DNA of 64,000 nucleotides from Oscillospiraceae bacterium. GTDB lineage: Bacteria; Bacillota; Clostridia; UBA1212. The stretch is taken from contig SVJA01000007.1 in assembly GCA_015069195.1 (NCBI GenBank), forward strand, positions 45,825 through 109,824, in the 5' to 3' direction. A program made the position numbers and the translations under genes. The notes under the pieces are model-generated. The model was not told the DNA's origin and did not search any database. It saw nothing but the letters and a program-made list of their open reading frames with translations. Each line of letters opens with the position of its first letter. The first letter of the stretch is position 1. Below, piece by piece: positions 35,129-44,045 of this stretch.

Positions 35129-36988
35129 TTACCAATAACGGTTGCCTCCCGGGCGTCCGCCTCCACCGGGCATTCCGCCACCAGGCACACCTCCGCCCAT
35201 GCCGCCGGATGCACCATACACAATGCTTGATAATGTTATATTTTGCGAATACGAACCTGCCGTAACAGTGTAATTTCCGCCGACACTCAGTCCGGGGCAG
35301 GTTATCACAACAGAAGAATATATCTTTTCCGGTGAATACTCTGCCAAAACTTTGCCATTACTGTCACTCACGGTAATTTTGCTTCCGGCTGATTGATTTC
35401 CGACATTGAGAAGCATCGCTCCTTGTGTGGAAGAATTTCCGAATCCTGCAGCCATACCGCTGCTACCTGCCGCTATGCATATACCACCTGTCGCCACAGC
35501 CGAGGTTCCGTAATCAAAAGCTCCGTTTCCGCTGTTTGTCGGGCCCGAAACATAGACCGCTCCTCCGCTTACGATAATACTTCCGTTTGAGTCTATTCCG
35601 TCACCGCTTGCATTCACATTTACAGTTCCGCCTGTAAATTTTATGTAGGCACTGCCATCTGCATCAAAGGCACCGCCCATACCGCCGAATCCGCTTGCAT
35701 CATTTCCGCCCGCTGCATTGAGGCCGTCATCACTTGCAGTAACACTTACCGTTCCGCCGCTTATATCTATTGTCAGACCTTCCAGACCTTCGTAGCTCTG
35801 TTCAATTTTAAGAGTTCCGCCTTTTACGATGAACGCATTGTCACAATGAACGCCGTCATCACCTGACTTTATCTCTGCGGTGCAATTTTCTATTGTTATA
35901 TTTGAATTTGAATGTATGGCATCATCTTGCGAATCGATACTGAATACACCGGATGTTATCACAAGATTTCCGCCTGCCTTTACCCCTTTCGTACTGACAG
36001 TATCGGTTTCGACCTGACTGCTGTCGCCCCATGGATTACGACCGCCGAAAGAATCTCCGCCGTTTGATGTCGCATTTTTACTTCCGCTGCCTGTCGTAAT
36101 ATTAAACTCTCCGCCCGAAATTTGCATATACGCAGAAGCACTGATGCCATCGCCCTCTGTATCAAGAGTAAACTTTCCACCCGTTATACACATATATCCG
36201 AGAGTCGTGTCGTCCGAATTTTCCGCGTGGACGGCGTCCTTTCCCGACTTTATATTAAACTCACCGCCGCCTATATTTACGGAATCTTTACCTGCAATAC
36301 CGTGGCTCGCGGCTTCTATATTGTACTTTCCGTTCACAATCGAAAGCGTATCTTTAGAAACGATTCCGTGTCCTGCAGACGCATCTATATCAAGCGTTCC
36401 GGAGCCTGTAAAAACCAAATCACCTTTTGAGAAAATTACTGAATCAATGTTATTCTCATCAATTGCAGTATACGTACCACCGTTTTTCAGCACATTCCGA
36501 CTTAATTCATCAAGTGAAACAGTCACTTCCGCAGCCTTTCTCACATACAGTGCCGCCGATGTCTTGGATGTGACGGATGCGTTTTTCAAAACAATGTTTA
36601 CATCCTGTTTTGCAGCTTCGACAATTATCATACCGTTATCAAGACTTCCGGAAACTACATAAGTTCCGCCTGCGCAAATTACCGCACGACATCCGTCTAC
36701 CGTAACTACATTGCTGTCACAGACGATCTCAGTATTTTTAAGCAATATTTCGACAATTTCGTCAGGATTATAAACAATCTCGTCAGGCACATCACCAAAA
36801 AGCTCATCTTCACCCAAAACCGACTCAAATGTCGCATCAGGAGTAGCAGATATGTCAACGCTCTGCTGTGGTAAATCAGGTTTACCTTTGTCAGGCGCAT
36901 CGCCTTTATCAGTCTTATCACCACAACCTCCGAAAATCAACGCACATATAATTAAGATTGCAATGATATATTTAGTTTTTCTTTTCAT
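35129..36988 (-). CDS. Lipoprotein with carbohydrate-binding beta-helix (DUF4353-like)
   Basis: 619 residues. A lipoprotein signal (IIAILIICALIFGGCG; Cys in an FGGC lipobox) anchors it outside the membrane. An acidic linker is followed by a long repeat domain in which units of about 20 residues carry GxxD/SG turns (GGEFNIKSGKDAVHAENS, GGKFTLDTEGDGISASAY), typical of the carbohydrate-binding domain-containing/DUF4353 proteins. The C-terminal tail is Gly/Pro/Met-rich (GGGVPGGGMPGGGGRPGG) and ends NRYW. In other Firmicutes such proteins accompany CotH kinases; none is near. Start set at ATG 36988, where the signal peptide begins; the upstream frame is A/T-rich leader. Confidence 0.87.
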   Translation of the reverse strand: MKRKTKYIIAILIICALIFGGCGDKTDKGDAPDKGKPDLPQQSVDISATPDATFESVLGEDELFGDVPDEIVYNPDEIVEILLKNTEIVCDSNVVTVDGCRAVICAGGTYVVSGSLDNGMIIVEAAKQDVNIVLKNASVTSKTSAALYVRKAAEVTVSLDELSRNVLKNGGTYTAIDENNIDSVIFSKGDLVFTGSGTLDIDASAGHGIVSKDTLSIVNGKYNIEAASHGIAGKDSVNIGGGEFNIKSGKDAVHAENSDDTTLGYMCITGGKFTLDTEGDGISASAYMQISGGEFNITTGSGSKNATSNGGDSFGGRNPWGDSSQVETDTVSTKGVKAGGNLVITSGVFSIDSQDDAIHSNSNITIENCTAEIKSGDDGVHCDNAFIVKGGTLKIEQSYEGLEGLTIDISGGTVSVTASDDGLNAAGGNDASGFGGMGGAFDADGSAYIKFTGGTVNVNASGDGIDSNGSIIVSGGAVYVSGPTNSGNGAFDYGTSAVATGGICIAAGSSGMAAGFGNSSTQGAMLLNVGNQSAGSKITVSDSNGKVLAEYSPEKIYSSVVITCPGLSVGGNYTVTAGSYSQNITLSSIVYGASGGMGGGVPGGGMPGGGGRPGGNRYW

Positions 36989-37096
36989 AAGAACACTTCG
37001 CTTTCTTATCCCCACAACAAAAGAATACACGAATATGCTTAATTTTATCTTAAAATATATAAAAACGAATTTACTTTTTTGTAAAATATAAAATAA

Positions 37097-37108
37097 TTTC
37101 CCGGGAAA
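37097..37108. promoter_or_regulatory. Palindrome TTTCCCGGGAAA upstream of the lipoprotein gene
   Basis: Identical to the palindrome at 17325-17336 and about 110 bases upstream of the lipoprotein start, just before a likely minus-strand -35 (TTTACA). Its right half also forms the base of the hairpin at 37106-37171. Confidence 0.45.
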
Positions 37109-37171
37109 ATCTATACACAACCCTTTCAAAATTACCGATACCGATTTATGAAAGAATTGTGTATAGATTTT
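37106..37171 (+). repeat. Long hairpin
   Basis: Fifteen-base arms (AAAATCTATACACAA at 37106 and its complement at 37157-37171) around a 36-base centre that has a further CTTTCA/TGAAAG pair. On the plus strand it is followed by TTAG. It could be a terminator-like or recombination-type structure; no gene ends just before it. Confidence 0.5.
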
Positions 37172-37268
37172 TAGTTAATATTGTATCAACCATTCGGGCT
37201 TATTCAAAATCGTCGATACCGATTGTTGGAAAGAATTATGCAGAGTTTTTAGATAATATTAAATTCAA
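37126..37268. repeat. Two imperfect direct repeats of about 64 bases
   Basis: 37126-37189 and 37204-37268 both begin TCAAAAT, share CGATACCGATT, GGAAAGAATT/TGAAAGAATT and TTTTTAG(T/A)TAATATT, and end TCAA. Identity by eye is about three quarters with one indel. The first copy overlaps the hairpin's right arm. No coding frame. Confidence 0.6.
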
Positions 37269-37410
37269 TTTTTGGGAAATAGTAAAAAGCTTCTATATCT
37301 GTTAACATCCCCTTGGGTGTTGCCCAAGCGGTGGCGGTTATTCTCCTCCGTTTCTCTAGTGTAGTACCGGCGCGTTTTAACGCGACCTTACATAAGAGAA
37401 GGGAGGTGTG

Positions 37411-37494
37411 GTGCTTGTGTCAGACTATGAGCTACTTATTATAGTTCTAACTATTATTAGTTTAATCCTGAACAATAAAAAGCAAAAAAAGTAA
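37411..37494 (+). CDS. Small hydrophobic toxin, type I (holin-like, TxpA type)
   Basis: 27 residues: starts MLVSDYELL, then a stretch of Ile/Leu/Val/Thr long enough for one membrane span, and ends NNKKQKK. This is the plan of the putative holin-like type I toxins of Firmicutes (short N-terminal YE segment, one helix, Lys tail). GGGAGGTG lies just upstream of the GTG start; the second GTG, two codons on, is an alternative. Such peptides insert into the cell membrane when not silenced. The stop codon lies inside the terminator hairpin, and an antisense promoter faces the gene from the 3' side. Confidence 0.75.
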   Translation: MLVSDYELLIIVLTIISLILNNKKQKK

Positions 37495-37574
37495 CTGCCC
37501 CAACCCCAATGGCTCAGTTACTTTTTAACTTGAACTAAGAGGAGTATAACCGCTATCGGCAACACCCTCTTTAT
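37484..37574 (-). ncRNA. Antisense antitoxin RNA
   Basis: Predicted from a strong minus-strand promoter (37581-37609) and the shared terminator (37486-37525), giving an RNA of about 90 bases. It overlaps the 3' end of the toxin transcript, the convergent design of txpA/RatA. Ends are estimates. Confidence 0.6.
37486..37525. terminator. Bidirectional terminator shared by toxin and antisense RNA
   Basis: AAAAAGTAACTG (37487-37498) pairs with CAGTTACTTTTT (37515-37526) over 12 bases around 16. U-runs follow on both strands. The toxin stop TAA is within the left arm. Confidence 0.85.
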
Positions 37575-37580
37575 ATTATT

Positions 37581-37609
37581 ATATTACTTTAGTTTTGAAT
37601 TGATGTCAA
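37581..37609 (-). promoter_or_regulatory. Promoter of the antisense RNA
   Basis: -35 TTGACA (perfect, 37604-37609), 17-base spacer, -10 TAATAT (37581-37586). The toxin side has only a weak candidate (TTTGGG at 37271, TATATC at 37294), fitting antitoxin excess. Confidence 0.7.
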
Positions 37610-37642
37610 TACGACATCTCATTATACATTATCCCAACATAA

Positions 37643-37683
37643 AAAACTGCCCCGAAAACTATACAGAATTCGGGATAGTTTTT
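37643..37683 (-). terminator. Terminator of tyrS
   Basis: Minus strand: AAACT, two mismatched bases, CCCGAA, then the loop, TTCGGG, two mismatched bases, AGTTT, followed by TTT. 30 bases after the tyrS stop. Confidence 0.75.
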
Positions 37684-37713
37684 TATACTATTATTCAAAT
37701 TCAATCAATCTCA

Positions 37714-38943
37714 TCAAGCCTTCAAAATCGCCTTGTGGAACGTCTTTTTACCTTTACGGATTTTTACTCCGTTTTTGAGAGCGTCTGCCGAAATTGTCGC
37801 ATTTACCGCTGCAACTTTTTCTTCGTCAACGTATACACCGCCCTGCTGAACGAGACGTCTCGCCTCACTCTTTGTCGGTGCTAAGCCGCATACAACGAGC
37901 AAGTCCATAATGCCGATCTTACCGTCTGTAAGCGCACTTTCGTCAAGTTCTGTTGTAGGCATATTAGAATCATCACTTCCGCCTGCAAAAAGCGCCATAG
38001 AAGCCTCTTTTGCCTTTTTAGCTTCTTCCTCTCCGTGAACCAAAGCAGTAAGTTCATAAGCAAGAATATCTTTTGCCTTGTTAAGTTCAGCGCCTTCCCA
38101 CTTATCCATTTTGTCGATTTCCTCAACAGGAATAAATGTGAGCATTCTGATACATTTAAGAACGTCAGCGTCGGAAACATTTCTCCAATACTGATAGAAC
38201 TCAAACGGAGAAGTTTTGTTCGGATCAAGCCATACAGCACCGCTTGCAGTCTTACCCATCTTTTTACCCTCGGAATTCATAAGGAGCGTGATAGTCATAG
38301 CATACGCGTCTTTTCCGAGTTTCTTACGGATAAGCTCTGTACCACCGAGCATATTTGACCACTGGTCATCACCACCGAACTGCATATTACAGCCGTACTC
38401 TTTAAACAAATGATAAAAGTCATAAGACTGCATAATCATATAGTTAAACTCAAGGAATGAAAGTCCTCTCTCCATTCTCTGCTTGTAGCACTCTGCACGA
38501 AGCATATTATTTACAGAGAAGCAAGCACCTACCTCACGGAGAAGCTCTACATAGTTGAGTTTCAAAAGCCAATCAGCGTTATTTACTGCGATAGCAGCAT
38601 TTTCTCCCTCAAAGTCGATAAAACGTGACATCTGCTTTTTAAAGCACTCGCAGTTGTGCTGAATAGTCTCAGGAGTGAGCATAGAACGCATATCTGTTCT
38701 GCCGGAAGGGTCTCCGATATAGCCTGTACCGCCGCCGAGAAGAACAACGGGCTTGTTACCTGCAATCTGAAGTCTTTTCATAAGGCAAAGTGCCATAAAA
38801 TGACCTACATGGAGTGAATCTGCGGTCGGGTCAAATCCGATATAGAATGTCGCCTTACCGTTATTCACCAATTCTTTTATCTCGGGCTCGTCCGTAACCT
38901 GTGCAATCAAGCCTCTTGCTACCAATTCATCGTAAATTTTCAT
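37714..38943 (-). CDS. tyrS: Tyrosyl-tRNA synthetase
   Basis: 409 residues. Class I synthetase charging tRNA-Tyr. The N-terminal catalytic domain has IGFDPTADSLHVGHFMAL (HIGH-like HVGH) and GGGTGYIGDPSGR; the KMSKS loop is NSEGKKMGKTASGAVWLD. The C-terminal S4 RNA-binding domain is seen in KSEARRLVQQGGVYVDEEKV. The 110-base leader shows no T-box hairpins or antiterminator sequence, so T-box control is not supported here. Preceded by the alpha/beta hydrolase gene but separated from it by about 110 bases. Confidence 0.97.
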   Translation of the reverse strand: MKIYDELVARGLIAQVTDEPEIKELVNNGKATFYIGFDPTADSLHVGHFMALCLMKRLQIAGNKPVVLLGGGTGYIGDPSGRTDMRSMLTPETIQHNCECFKKQMSRFIDFEGENAAIAVNNADWLLKLNYVELLREVGACFSVNNMLRAECYKQRMERGLSFLEFNYMIMQSYDFYHLFKEYGCNMQFGGDDQWSNMLGGTELIRKKLGKDAYAMTITLLMNSEGKKMGKTASGAVWLDPNKTSPFEFYQYWRNVSDADVLKCIRMLTFIPVEEIDKMDKWEGAELNKAKDILAYELTALVHGEEEAKKAKEASMALFAGGSDDSNMPTTELDESALTDGKIGIMDLLVVCGLAPTKSEARRLVQQGGVYVDEEKVAAVNATISADALKNGVKIRKGKKTFHKAILKA

Positions 38944-39053
38944 TATAAAAACACTCTTTTCATTAAGATTTATTATCTAAAAAATACCAACAAAGTATAT
39001 CATTTAAACAACTTTATGTAAAGCCGTTGTGAAATGCAAAGTCCACCCTTTTG

Positions 39054-40052
39054 TTATGCTGAAATACGCTCTCTTTCCTCAACCTCTTGTATGAAAGTTA
39101 TTATCGCACTGTCATACTTTTCCGAGTCAAGCGGTCTGAGCAATGAATGTTCTCCGTTTTCAAACCATATTATATTTTTGTTTTCGGAGCCGCACTTATC
39201 GTACAGACACTCCGCTTTTTCGGGAAGCGAGTACAAATCAGCTGTTCCGTGGAGCATCAATATCGGAGTCGTAAGCTCGTCAATAACTTCTATCGGGCCG
39301 TTTTTCATTGAATGTCCTGTATGTAATACCATCATCATATTTATCATAGCCATTCCGGGGAATACCGGTTTTTTGAGTTCTATCATATGATTTTTAAAGG
39401 ACTCATAGAAATTCGGATACATACCCTCTGCGACAAATCCTCTCACACAATCCGGCTTGTTTTGAGCGGTCAACGCAAACAGACAACACGATGCACCAAT
39501 ACAGCAACCATGCAAATAAACAGCTTCTGTATGATGATTTTTCTGCAGATATTCTATCCACGCTATCAGATCTTTGTGTTCTTCAAATCCGATGGTGTTG
39601 TACTCACCGTCGCTTAATCCGTGAGCACGCTGGTCGATAAATAACACATTACAACCTGCAAGTATGTACGGTCTTGAAAAATAATACGAATATTCAAGTG
39701 CCTCTGTTCTGCCTGAAACCAATATCGCAGTCTTTGTCGCACCCAAATCGTAAAATTCTCCGTAGAGATTTAATCCTTCATTTACTATATGTACATCAAC
39801 TTTTTTGTCAGCAAACTGAGAAATCCACTCTTTTCCCTCGTTATACATTCTTACGTGAGTAGGGTCATCGCAAGAGCATTCTCTTGCCCACTTTTCTTTT
39901 TTGGTGCGTTTGAGATGCATGATATACATTATTTCAGACACTATAAGATTCGGACAAAGAAACAAAAACACAAGCGCAATAACGGTAACTATCGCACTTA
40001 CTCTCAATATTCCAGGCAAAATTTCAGCTAAAAATGGTGGAATTAAAATCAT
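39054..40052 (-). CDS. Membrane-anchored alpha/beta hydrolase with Cys at the nucleophile elbow
   Basis: 332 residues. One N-terminal membrane segment (VSAIVTVIALVFLFLCPNLIVS), then an alpha/beta hydrolase fold: strand AILVSGRTEALEYSYYF, oxyanion-type FIDQRAHGLSDG, nucleophile elbow VYLHGCCIGASCC, Asp region MLHGTADLYSLPEK and His in ENGEHSLL. The elbow reads G-C-C-I-G where relatives have G-x-S-x-G, so the serine is replaced by cysteine. Start ATG overlaps the PlsC stop by four bases (ATGA). Last gene of the operon running from the GPH transporter; an acyl-ester or lipid substrate is inferred from context. Confidence 0.85.
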   Translation of the reverse strand: MILIPPFLAEILPGILRVSAIVTVIALVFLFLCPNLIVSEIMYIMHLKRTKKEKWARECSCDDPTHVRMYNEGKEWISQFADKKVDVHIVNEGLNLYGEFYDLGATKTAILVSGRTEALEYSYYFSRPYILAGCNVLFIDQRAHGLSDGEYNTIGFEEHKDLIAWIEYLQKNHHTEAVYLHGCCIGASCCLFALTAQNKPDCVRGFVAEGMYPNFYESFKNHMIELKKPVFPGMAMINMMMVLHTGHSMKNGPIEVIDELTTPILMLHGTADLYSLPEKAECLYDKCGSENKNIIWFENGEHSLLRPLDSEKYDSAIITFIQEVEERERISA

Positions 40053-40720
40053 TGCGCGGTTCCTTTCTTTGTAGTTCTGCCGAATTTTTTATCTTCGGCT
40101 ATTCTGCGATCGAGTTCTGCTTTAAGTTCAACACACTTATTGTATACAATACTGTTCAATTCGGCAATATCTTCTTTTGACGGATATGCAAGCGGACAGT
40201 AATCAGAAAGAATTATCGGTTTTCCTATTATTATATGAGTTCTTTTGAGCCAACCGTAATTTCCGTCGCTTATTATCGGAATTATCGGTTTGTCAGCTCG
40301 TTGAGCGATAATTATATATCCGTACTTAAAATCTCTCATATTTCCGTCCGTTGTTATATATGCTTCGGGAAAAATCTGTACTACACGACCTTTTCTGAGC
40401 AAAGAAACACTTTCATCAACAAACTTCATACCGTTTACATCACGGTCAGAAAGAATTCCTCCGAATATACTCATGATCCATTTTTTGAAAGGTGTTTGGG
40501 CAACGTCACTTCGCATCACAACATAAAGTTTGCGAAATATCACCGCATACGCCGTCATCATATAGTCAAACACATGAAAATGATTTGATACAACGAGTGC
40601 ACCGCCTTTTATGTATCTGCCTTGCACCGATTTATCTTCGTAATAAGTTTTTCTTTTAAAAAATGCAAGTTGCAAAATCCATGCGTTCAGCATTCCGTAC
40701 CATCGTAAAAACTCTCTCAT
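40049..40720 (-). CDS. PlsC-like 1-acylglycerol-phosphate acyltransferase
   Basis: 223 residues. Membrane-associated acyltransferase of the LPLAT family: block I VVSNHFHVFDYMM (His-x4-Asp), block III FPEAYITTDG (FPE motif), block IV KPIIPIISDG. Near the N-terminus AWILQLAFF may lie along the membrane. It most likely acylates lysophosphatidic acid or a related glycerol lipid. Its ends touch both neighbours (one-base overlap with the AMP-ligase stop, four bases with the hydrolase), so the three are translated together. Confidence 0.87.
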   Translation of the reverse strand: MREFLRWYGMLNAWILQLAFFKRKTYYEDKSVQGRYIKGGALVVSNHFHVFDYMMTAYAVIFRKLYVVMRSDVAQTPFKKWIMSIFGGILSDRDVNGMKFVDESVSLLRKGRVVQIFPEAYITTDGNMRDFKYGYIIIAQRADKPIIPIISDGNYGWLKRTHIIIGKPIILSDYCPLAYPSKEDIAELNSIVYNKCVELKAELDRRIAEDKKFGRTTKKGTAQ

Positions 40721-42645
40721 CAGCCTAACCTCTCCGATAAAACGCGTTCAATATCATCAATCGAATACCTGAAATTCTCCGGTTCAAAATCAAGCTTTAT
40801 TCCGTAAACTTCGTCGATTTTTCCGAGCAGGCAGAAATAATCAAGACTCGAACCGCCAAGTTCGTTGAAGAAGTGAGCATTGTTTGAAATACTCTTTTCA
40901 TCGATATCCAATATATCCGCAACAAGCACGCGAAGTTCTGATTTAAGTTTTGTGTCGGCACTTTCAGAAGTTTCTTTTTCTGCCTTGTCTATACTGTCAA
41001 ACAGCTTTATTCTGCCTTCATCAAGAGCTTTTCTTACATAAGCCCTACTGACTTTTATACCGTTTGAACCGTTTAATGCATCATATGTAAAATACGTTTT
41101 GTAAATATTGTACGCAGCGGGAAGCTTTGAATAACCCTTTTCAATATCTGACATCAAATCAATCTTTTGCTCATCGGTAATATTTTCCGGAAGTTCAACT
41201 ATCATCATCAATCGGGAATTCTCGCTGTCACCCATTACAACATAATTTTTAGCACCGGGCAATGTAAATATTTGCTCCGCAAAATCCGGATTAAGATTTT
41301 CCCCGTCTGCACCGAAAACTATATCAGATGAACGACCTTTTATAAAAAATCTTCCGTCACAATCAACACTCATTATATCACCGGTATCAAAATATCCGTC
41401 ATTTTTCTCAAGCTGACCGTCAATTATCATTTTCTTGCAGACAGACTCGCCCTTTACACACAATTGTCCGTTTTCACCGATTTTATATTCGGCAGTCCTC
41501 ACAGGGCGACCAATAGAAGCTTCCAATCTTTTGTTTATTTTTTTAGAAAGTTCAACGGAAGTTATTCCGAGTTCGGTCATTCCGTATCCGTTTACAAGCG
41601 GATAGCCTATCGCATTGAAAAATTTTAAAGTATCTTTTTTTACTGCACTACCGCCGGTAATACAAAGAACTATACTTTCACCGAAAAGTACCTGCCTGAT
41701 ATTAGCAAATGCTCTCTTTGCAAAAAATCTTCCCAAAGGCGCACAAACACTCTGTAATCCCACGGAATTCCTTACTGCTTTTTCAAATTTATTTTTCAAG
41801 TTTTCGTTGGAATTTAATTTTTTTCTTACCGACTTTTCTATATTCTCCCAAAACAGAGGAACCGAATATATATGTGTCACTCTGCAATCTCTTATAGTTG
41901 ACAGAATATGTTCAGGTGACATATCAGGAGGAAATATAAAAACAGATTGCCACATCGAATACCAAAGGAATACTGCCTCAAGTCCGAAAATGTGATACAG
42001 CGGCAAAAATACAAGTTGCCTCGGTACACTTCCGCGTTTTTCACCCGTTACAAGGGAAGAATTTTCCTGCATTATATGTACGGCATTTGTTATCTGCGCA
42101 GTTATCTCACGACCCGTATAAATACATATTTTCTTTTTAAGTGTCGTTCCGCTTGTCGATAATGCAAAAGAATCACCAAATGTAACATCGGGAAGAATAC
42201 TTTCACACGAAACAAGCGCATCGTATGAAATCACCTTGGCAGCTGTTTTCGGTGCAACACCTAAATATATCGTATACTCTCCGCCGAGCTGAAAAAGCAT
42301 CTCATCGGAGAATGATATCGGTTGACGAAGATTTATAAGATACGGATAATTACCGCTCATCAAAATCCCCCAGAACATAGAAAACCACTCAGGTCTGTTT
42401 TCTGCGTACAAGCCTATATATTGTCCTGCGGACTTTGTCTTTTCATAAATACCGGCAGCTACTTTCTCTGCCTCTTCTCGAACCCGTCCGTATGTTTTAT
42501 AACGTCTTTTGCCGACATAAAAAGCATCCTCAACCATTATTTTTTCAGGGCATGAAAAAATAACGTCAAAAACGTCCTTAAGACGCTTTTGACTGTTATT
42601 TAAAAAGTATACATTTTTCTTAATCGTTTTTTTAACAGAAGACAT
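40720..42645 (-). CDS. AMP-dependent acyl ligase fused to a carrier domain
   Basis: 641 residues. Adenylate-forming domain (about 1-545): phosphate loop ALSTSGTTLKKK, VNGYGMTELG, GYFDTGDIMSVDCDG, IKGRSSDIVFGADGENLNP, and a late KVSRAYVRKAL in the lid. A carrier domain follows (about 565-641) with the phosphopantetheine site NELGGSSLDYFCL (Ser in GGSS). So it probably activates a fatty or other carboxylic acid and loads its own carrier. Next in the operon are PlsC and a hydrolase, which suggests delivery of the acyl group to a glycerolipid (inference). GGAG lies eight bases before the ATG. Confidence 0.88.
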   Translation of the reverse strand: MSSVKKTIKKNVYFLNNSQKRLKDVFDVIFSCPEKIMVEDAFYVGKRRYKTYGRVREEAEKVAAGIYEKTKSAGQYIGLYAENRPEWFSMFWGILMSGNYPYLINLRQPISFSDEMLFQLGGEYTIYLGVAPKTAAKVISYDALVSCESILPDVTFGDSFALSTSGTTLKKKICIYTGREITAQITNAVHIMQENSSLVTGEKRGSVPRQLVFLPLYHIFGLEAVFLWYSMWQSVFIFPPDMSPEHILSTIRDCRVTHIYSVPLFWENIEKSVRKKLNSNENLKNKFEKAVRNSVGLQSVCAPLGRFFAKRAFANIRQVLFGESIVLCITGGSAVKKDTLKFFNAIGYPLVNGYGMTELGITSVELSKKINKRLEASIGRPVRTAEYKIGENGQLCVKGESVCKKMIIDGQLEKNDGYFDTGDIMSVDCDGRFFIKGRSSDIVFGADGENLNPDFAEQIFTLPGAKNYVVMGDSENSRLMMIVELPENITDEQKIDLMSDIEKGYSKLPAAYNIYKTYFTYDALNGSNGIKVSRAYVRKALDEGRIKLFDSIDKAEKETSESADTKLKSELRVLVADILDIDEKSISNNAHFFNELGGSSLDYFCLLGKIDEVYGIKLDFEPENFRYSIDDIERVLSERLG

Positions 42646-42665
42646 TAAGAGAACTCCGAATATTT

Positions 42666-44009
42666 TTATTTATTTTCTTTACCCATCAGTGCGATTGACT
42701 TAGGTAAGAAAATAGCCAATACAAATGCGAGCATACACAAAGTTGCAATTATCAGTGTCATATACGGAACAAATCCGCTCTGCTTGAGGAACACCAAAAT
42801 CACACCGGAAGCAATACCTGCCGCAATACCCTCGAAAAGTCCCTGTACTGCAAAGTACATTGAAGATACACAAATACCTGTACGTTCATTTTCGGAAGCT
42901 GCAAGCTGTGAAGGAATTGTATATGCGACTGAGAAGAATGCACCGATAGCAAAAGATGCTATGACGGCACACACGATAGCACCTATAAGAAGAGATGTGC
43001 CGGTGAACAATTCCGCACAGATAAACATTCCGACCATTGCACATGAAAATGTAACCAATATGTACTGCAAACCGAACTTTATACCAAATTTCTTCACAAA
43101 CTTATTGTAAAGCTGTAATGTGAACGGCACCGGTGCAAAAGATGATGCCATTACAAAAGTCATATTAAGACCCGATGTTGAGAAGAATTCATTAATTCCG
43201 CTGAGGAACAACTGTAATCCCATATTCATTACGGAAATAACAAACAACCAATAGAGGAAGGCTTTATTTGAAAAAGATGTTTTAAGTGCAAGTATGAAGT
43301 TTACACCTTTTGCATCTTTCGGAAGTTCATTCTCTTCGAGTTTCGCTAAATCAGCCTTTCTGTTTGAAGGTTCTTTTATCAGGAAGAAAGGAATAAGCAT
43401 TGTGAGAGCCAAAGGCATAAATATAAGTGCTACTATTCTGATATTTATACCCATTCCAACAAATACAGGAACAAGTGCAAAGCTCAACGAGAAGTATACT
43501 ACATCGCATATTGACTTTACATTTGAAAGAAATACTCTGTCCTTGTCATTATCAACAATCTCAGCAAATGTCGCGTAGTAAGTGAGCATTGTGAGAGTAT
43601 ATGCAGCATAGAAAACAGCAAGTAATCCTGCAAACCAAAGTGTATTAGCAAGACCTTTTTCGGAACTTAACGGAAAAAGGAACAACACATAAGCAACAAG
43701 CATCGGAATAAATCCGATAGCTATCGCAGGACGTCTTCTGCCCCATCTTGTACGCAGATTGTCAGTTACCGATGACAACGGAATATCAATAATACCGTCA
43801 ATCGCCTTCGTTACCAGAATCAATGTTCCCCAAAGCGCAGCTATTACAAGATCTTTCCCGAGGTAAGTCCAATTCGCAACATTATCTACAAAACCTCCGA
43901 CCAAAAGAGCGCTGCAAAGATATGTACCCACTATCATATTGAGCATATTTACGCCCAATCCGGAACATCCGTATAATATCAGTTTCCATTTCTTCGAAAT
44001 TTTCTTCAT
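42666..44009 (-). CDS. GPH-family cation symporter
   Basis: 447 residues, 12 membrane segments. Member of the glycoside-pentoside-hexuronide:cation group of the MFS: the signature DGIIDIPLSSVTDNLRTRWG followed by RRRPAIAIGFIPM is clear, as is the N-terminal NMIVGTYLCSALLVGG. Substrates of close relatives are sugars or glycosides, but a position ahead of an acyl ligase, PlsC and hydrolase suggests another solute, possibly a lipid precursor, as MFSD2-like relatives carry lysolipids. First gene of that operon, AGGTGAG seven bases before the ATG. Confidence 0.87.
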   Translation of the reverse strand: MKKISKKWKLILYGCSGLGVNMLNMIVGTYLCSALLVGGFVDNVANWTYLGKDLVIAALWGTLILVTKAIDGIIDIPLSSVTDNLRTRWGRRRPAIAIGFIPMLVAYVLFLFPLSSEKGLANTLWFAGLLAVFYAAYTLTMLTYYATFAEIVDNDKDRVFLSNVKSICDVVYFSLSFALVPVFVGMGINIRIVALIFMPLALTMLIPFFLIKEPSNRKADLAKLEENELPKDAKGVNFILALKTSFSNKAFLYWLFVISVMNMGLQLFLSGINEFFSTSGLNMTFVMASSFAPVPFTLQLYNKFVKKFGIKFGLQYILVTFSCAMVGMFICAELFTGTSLLIGAIVCAVIASFAIGAFFSVAYTIPSQLAASENERTGICVSSMYFAVQGLFEGIAAGIASGVILVFLKQSGFVPYMTLIIATLCMLAFVLAIFLPKSIALMGKENK

Positions 44010-44045
44010 ATTCTCACCTTTTTAAATTTATTTTATTGCTATATA

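Larger units (their letters stand above)
37315..37567. repeat. Inverted repeat enclosing the toxin gene
   Basis: GGGTGTTGCC (37315-37324) and GCGGTTATTCTCCTC (37334-37348) are repeated in inverted order at 37558-37567 (10 of 10) and 37539-37553 (14 of 15). The two arms correspond to the leader of the toxin transcript and of the antisense RNA, which therefore start with nearly the same sequence. Confidence 0.7.

Noticed and set aside
36144..36662. 172-codon plus-strand frame
   Set aside because: Antisense shadow of the repeat region of the beta-helix lipoprotein.
38944..39053. Possible T-box leader of tyrS
   Set aside because: The gap is only about 110 bases, with no stem I, no T-box sequence and no antiterminator/terminator pair.
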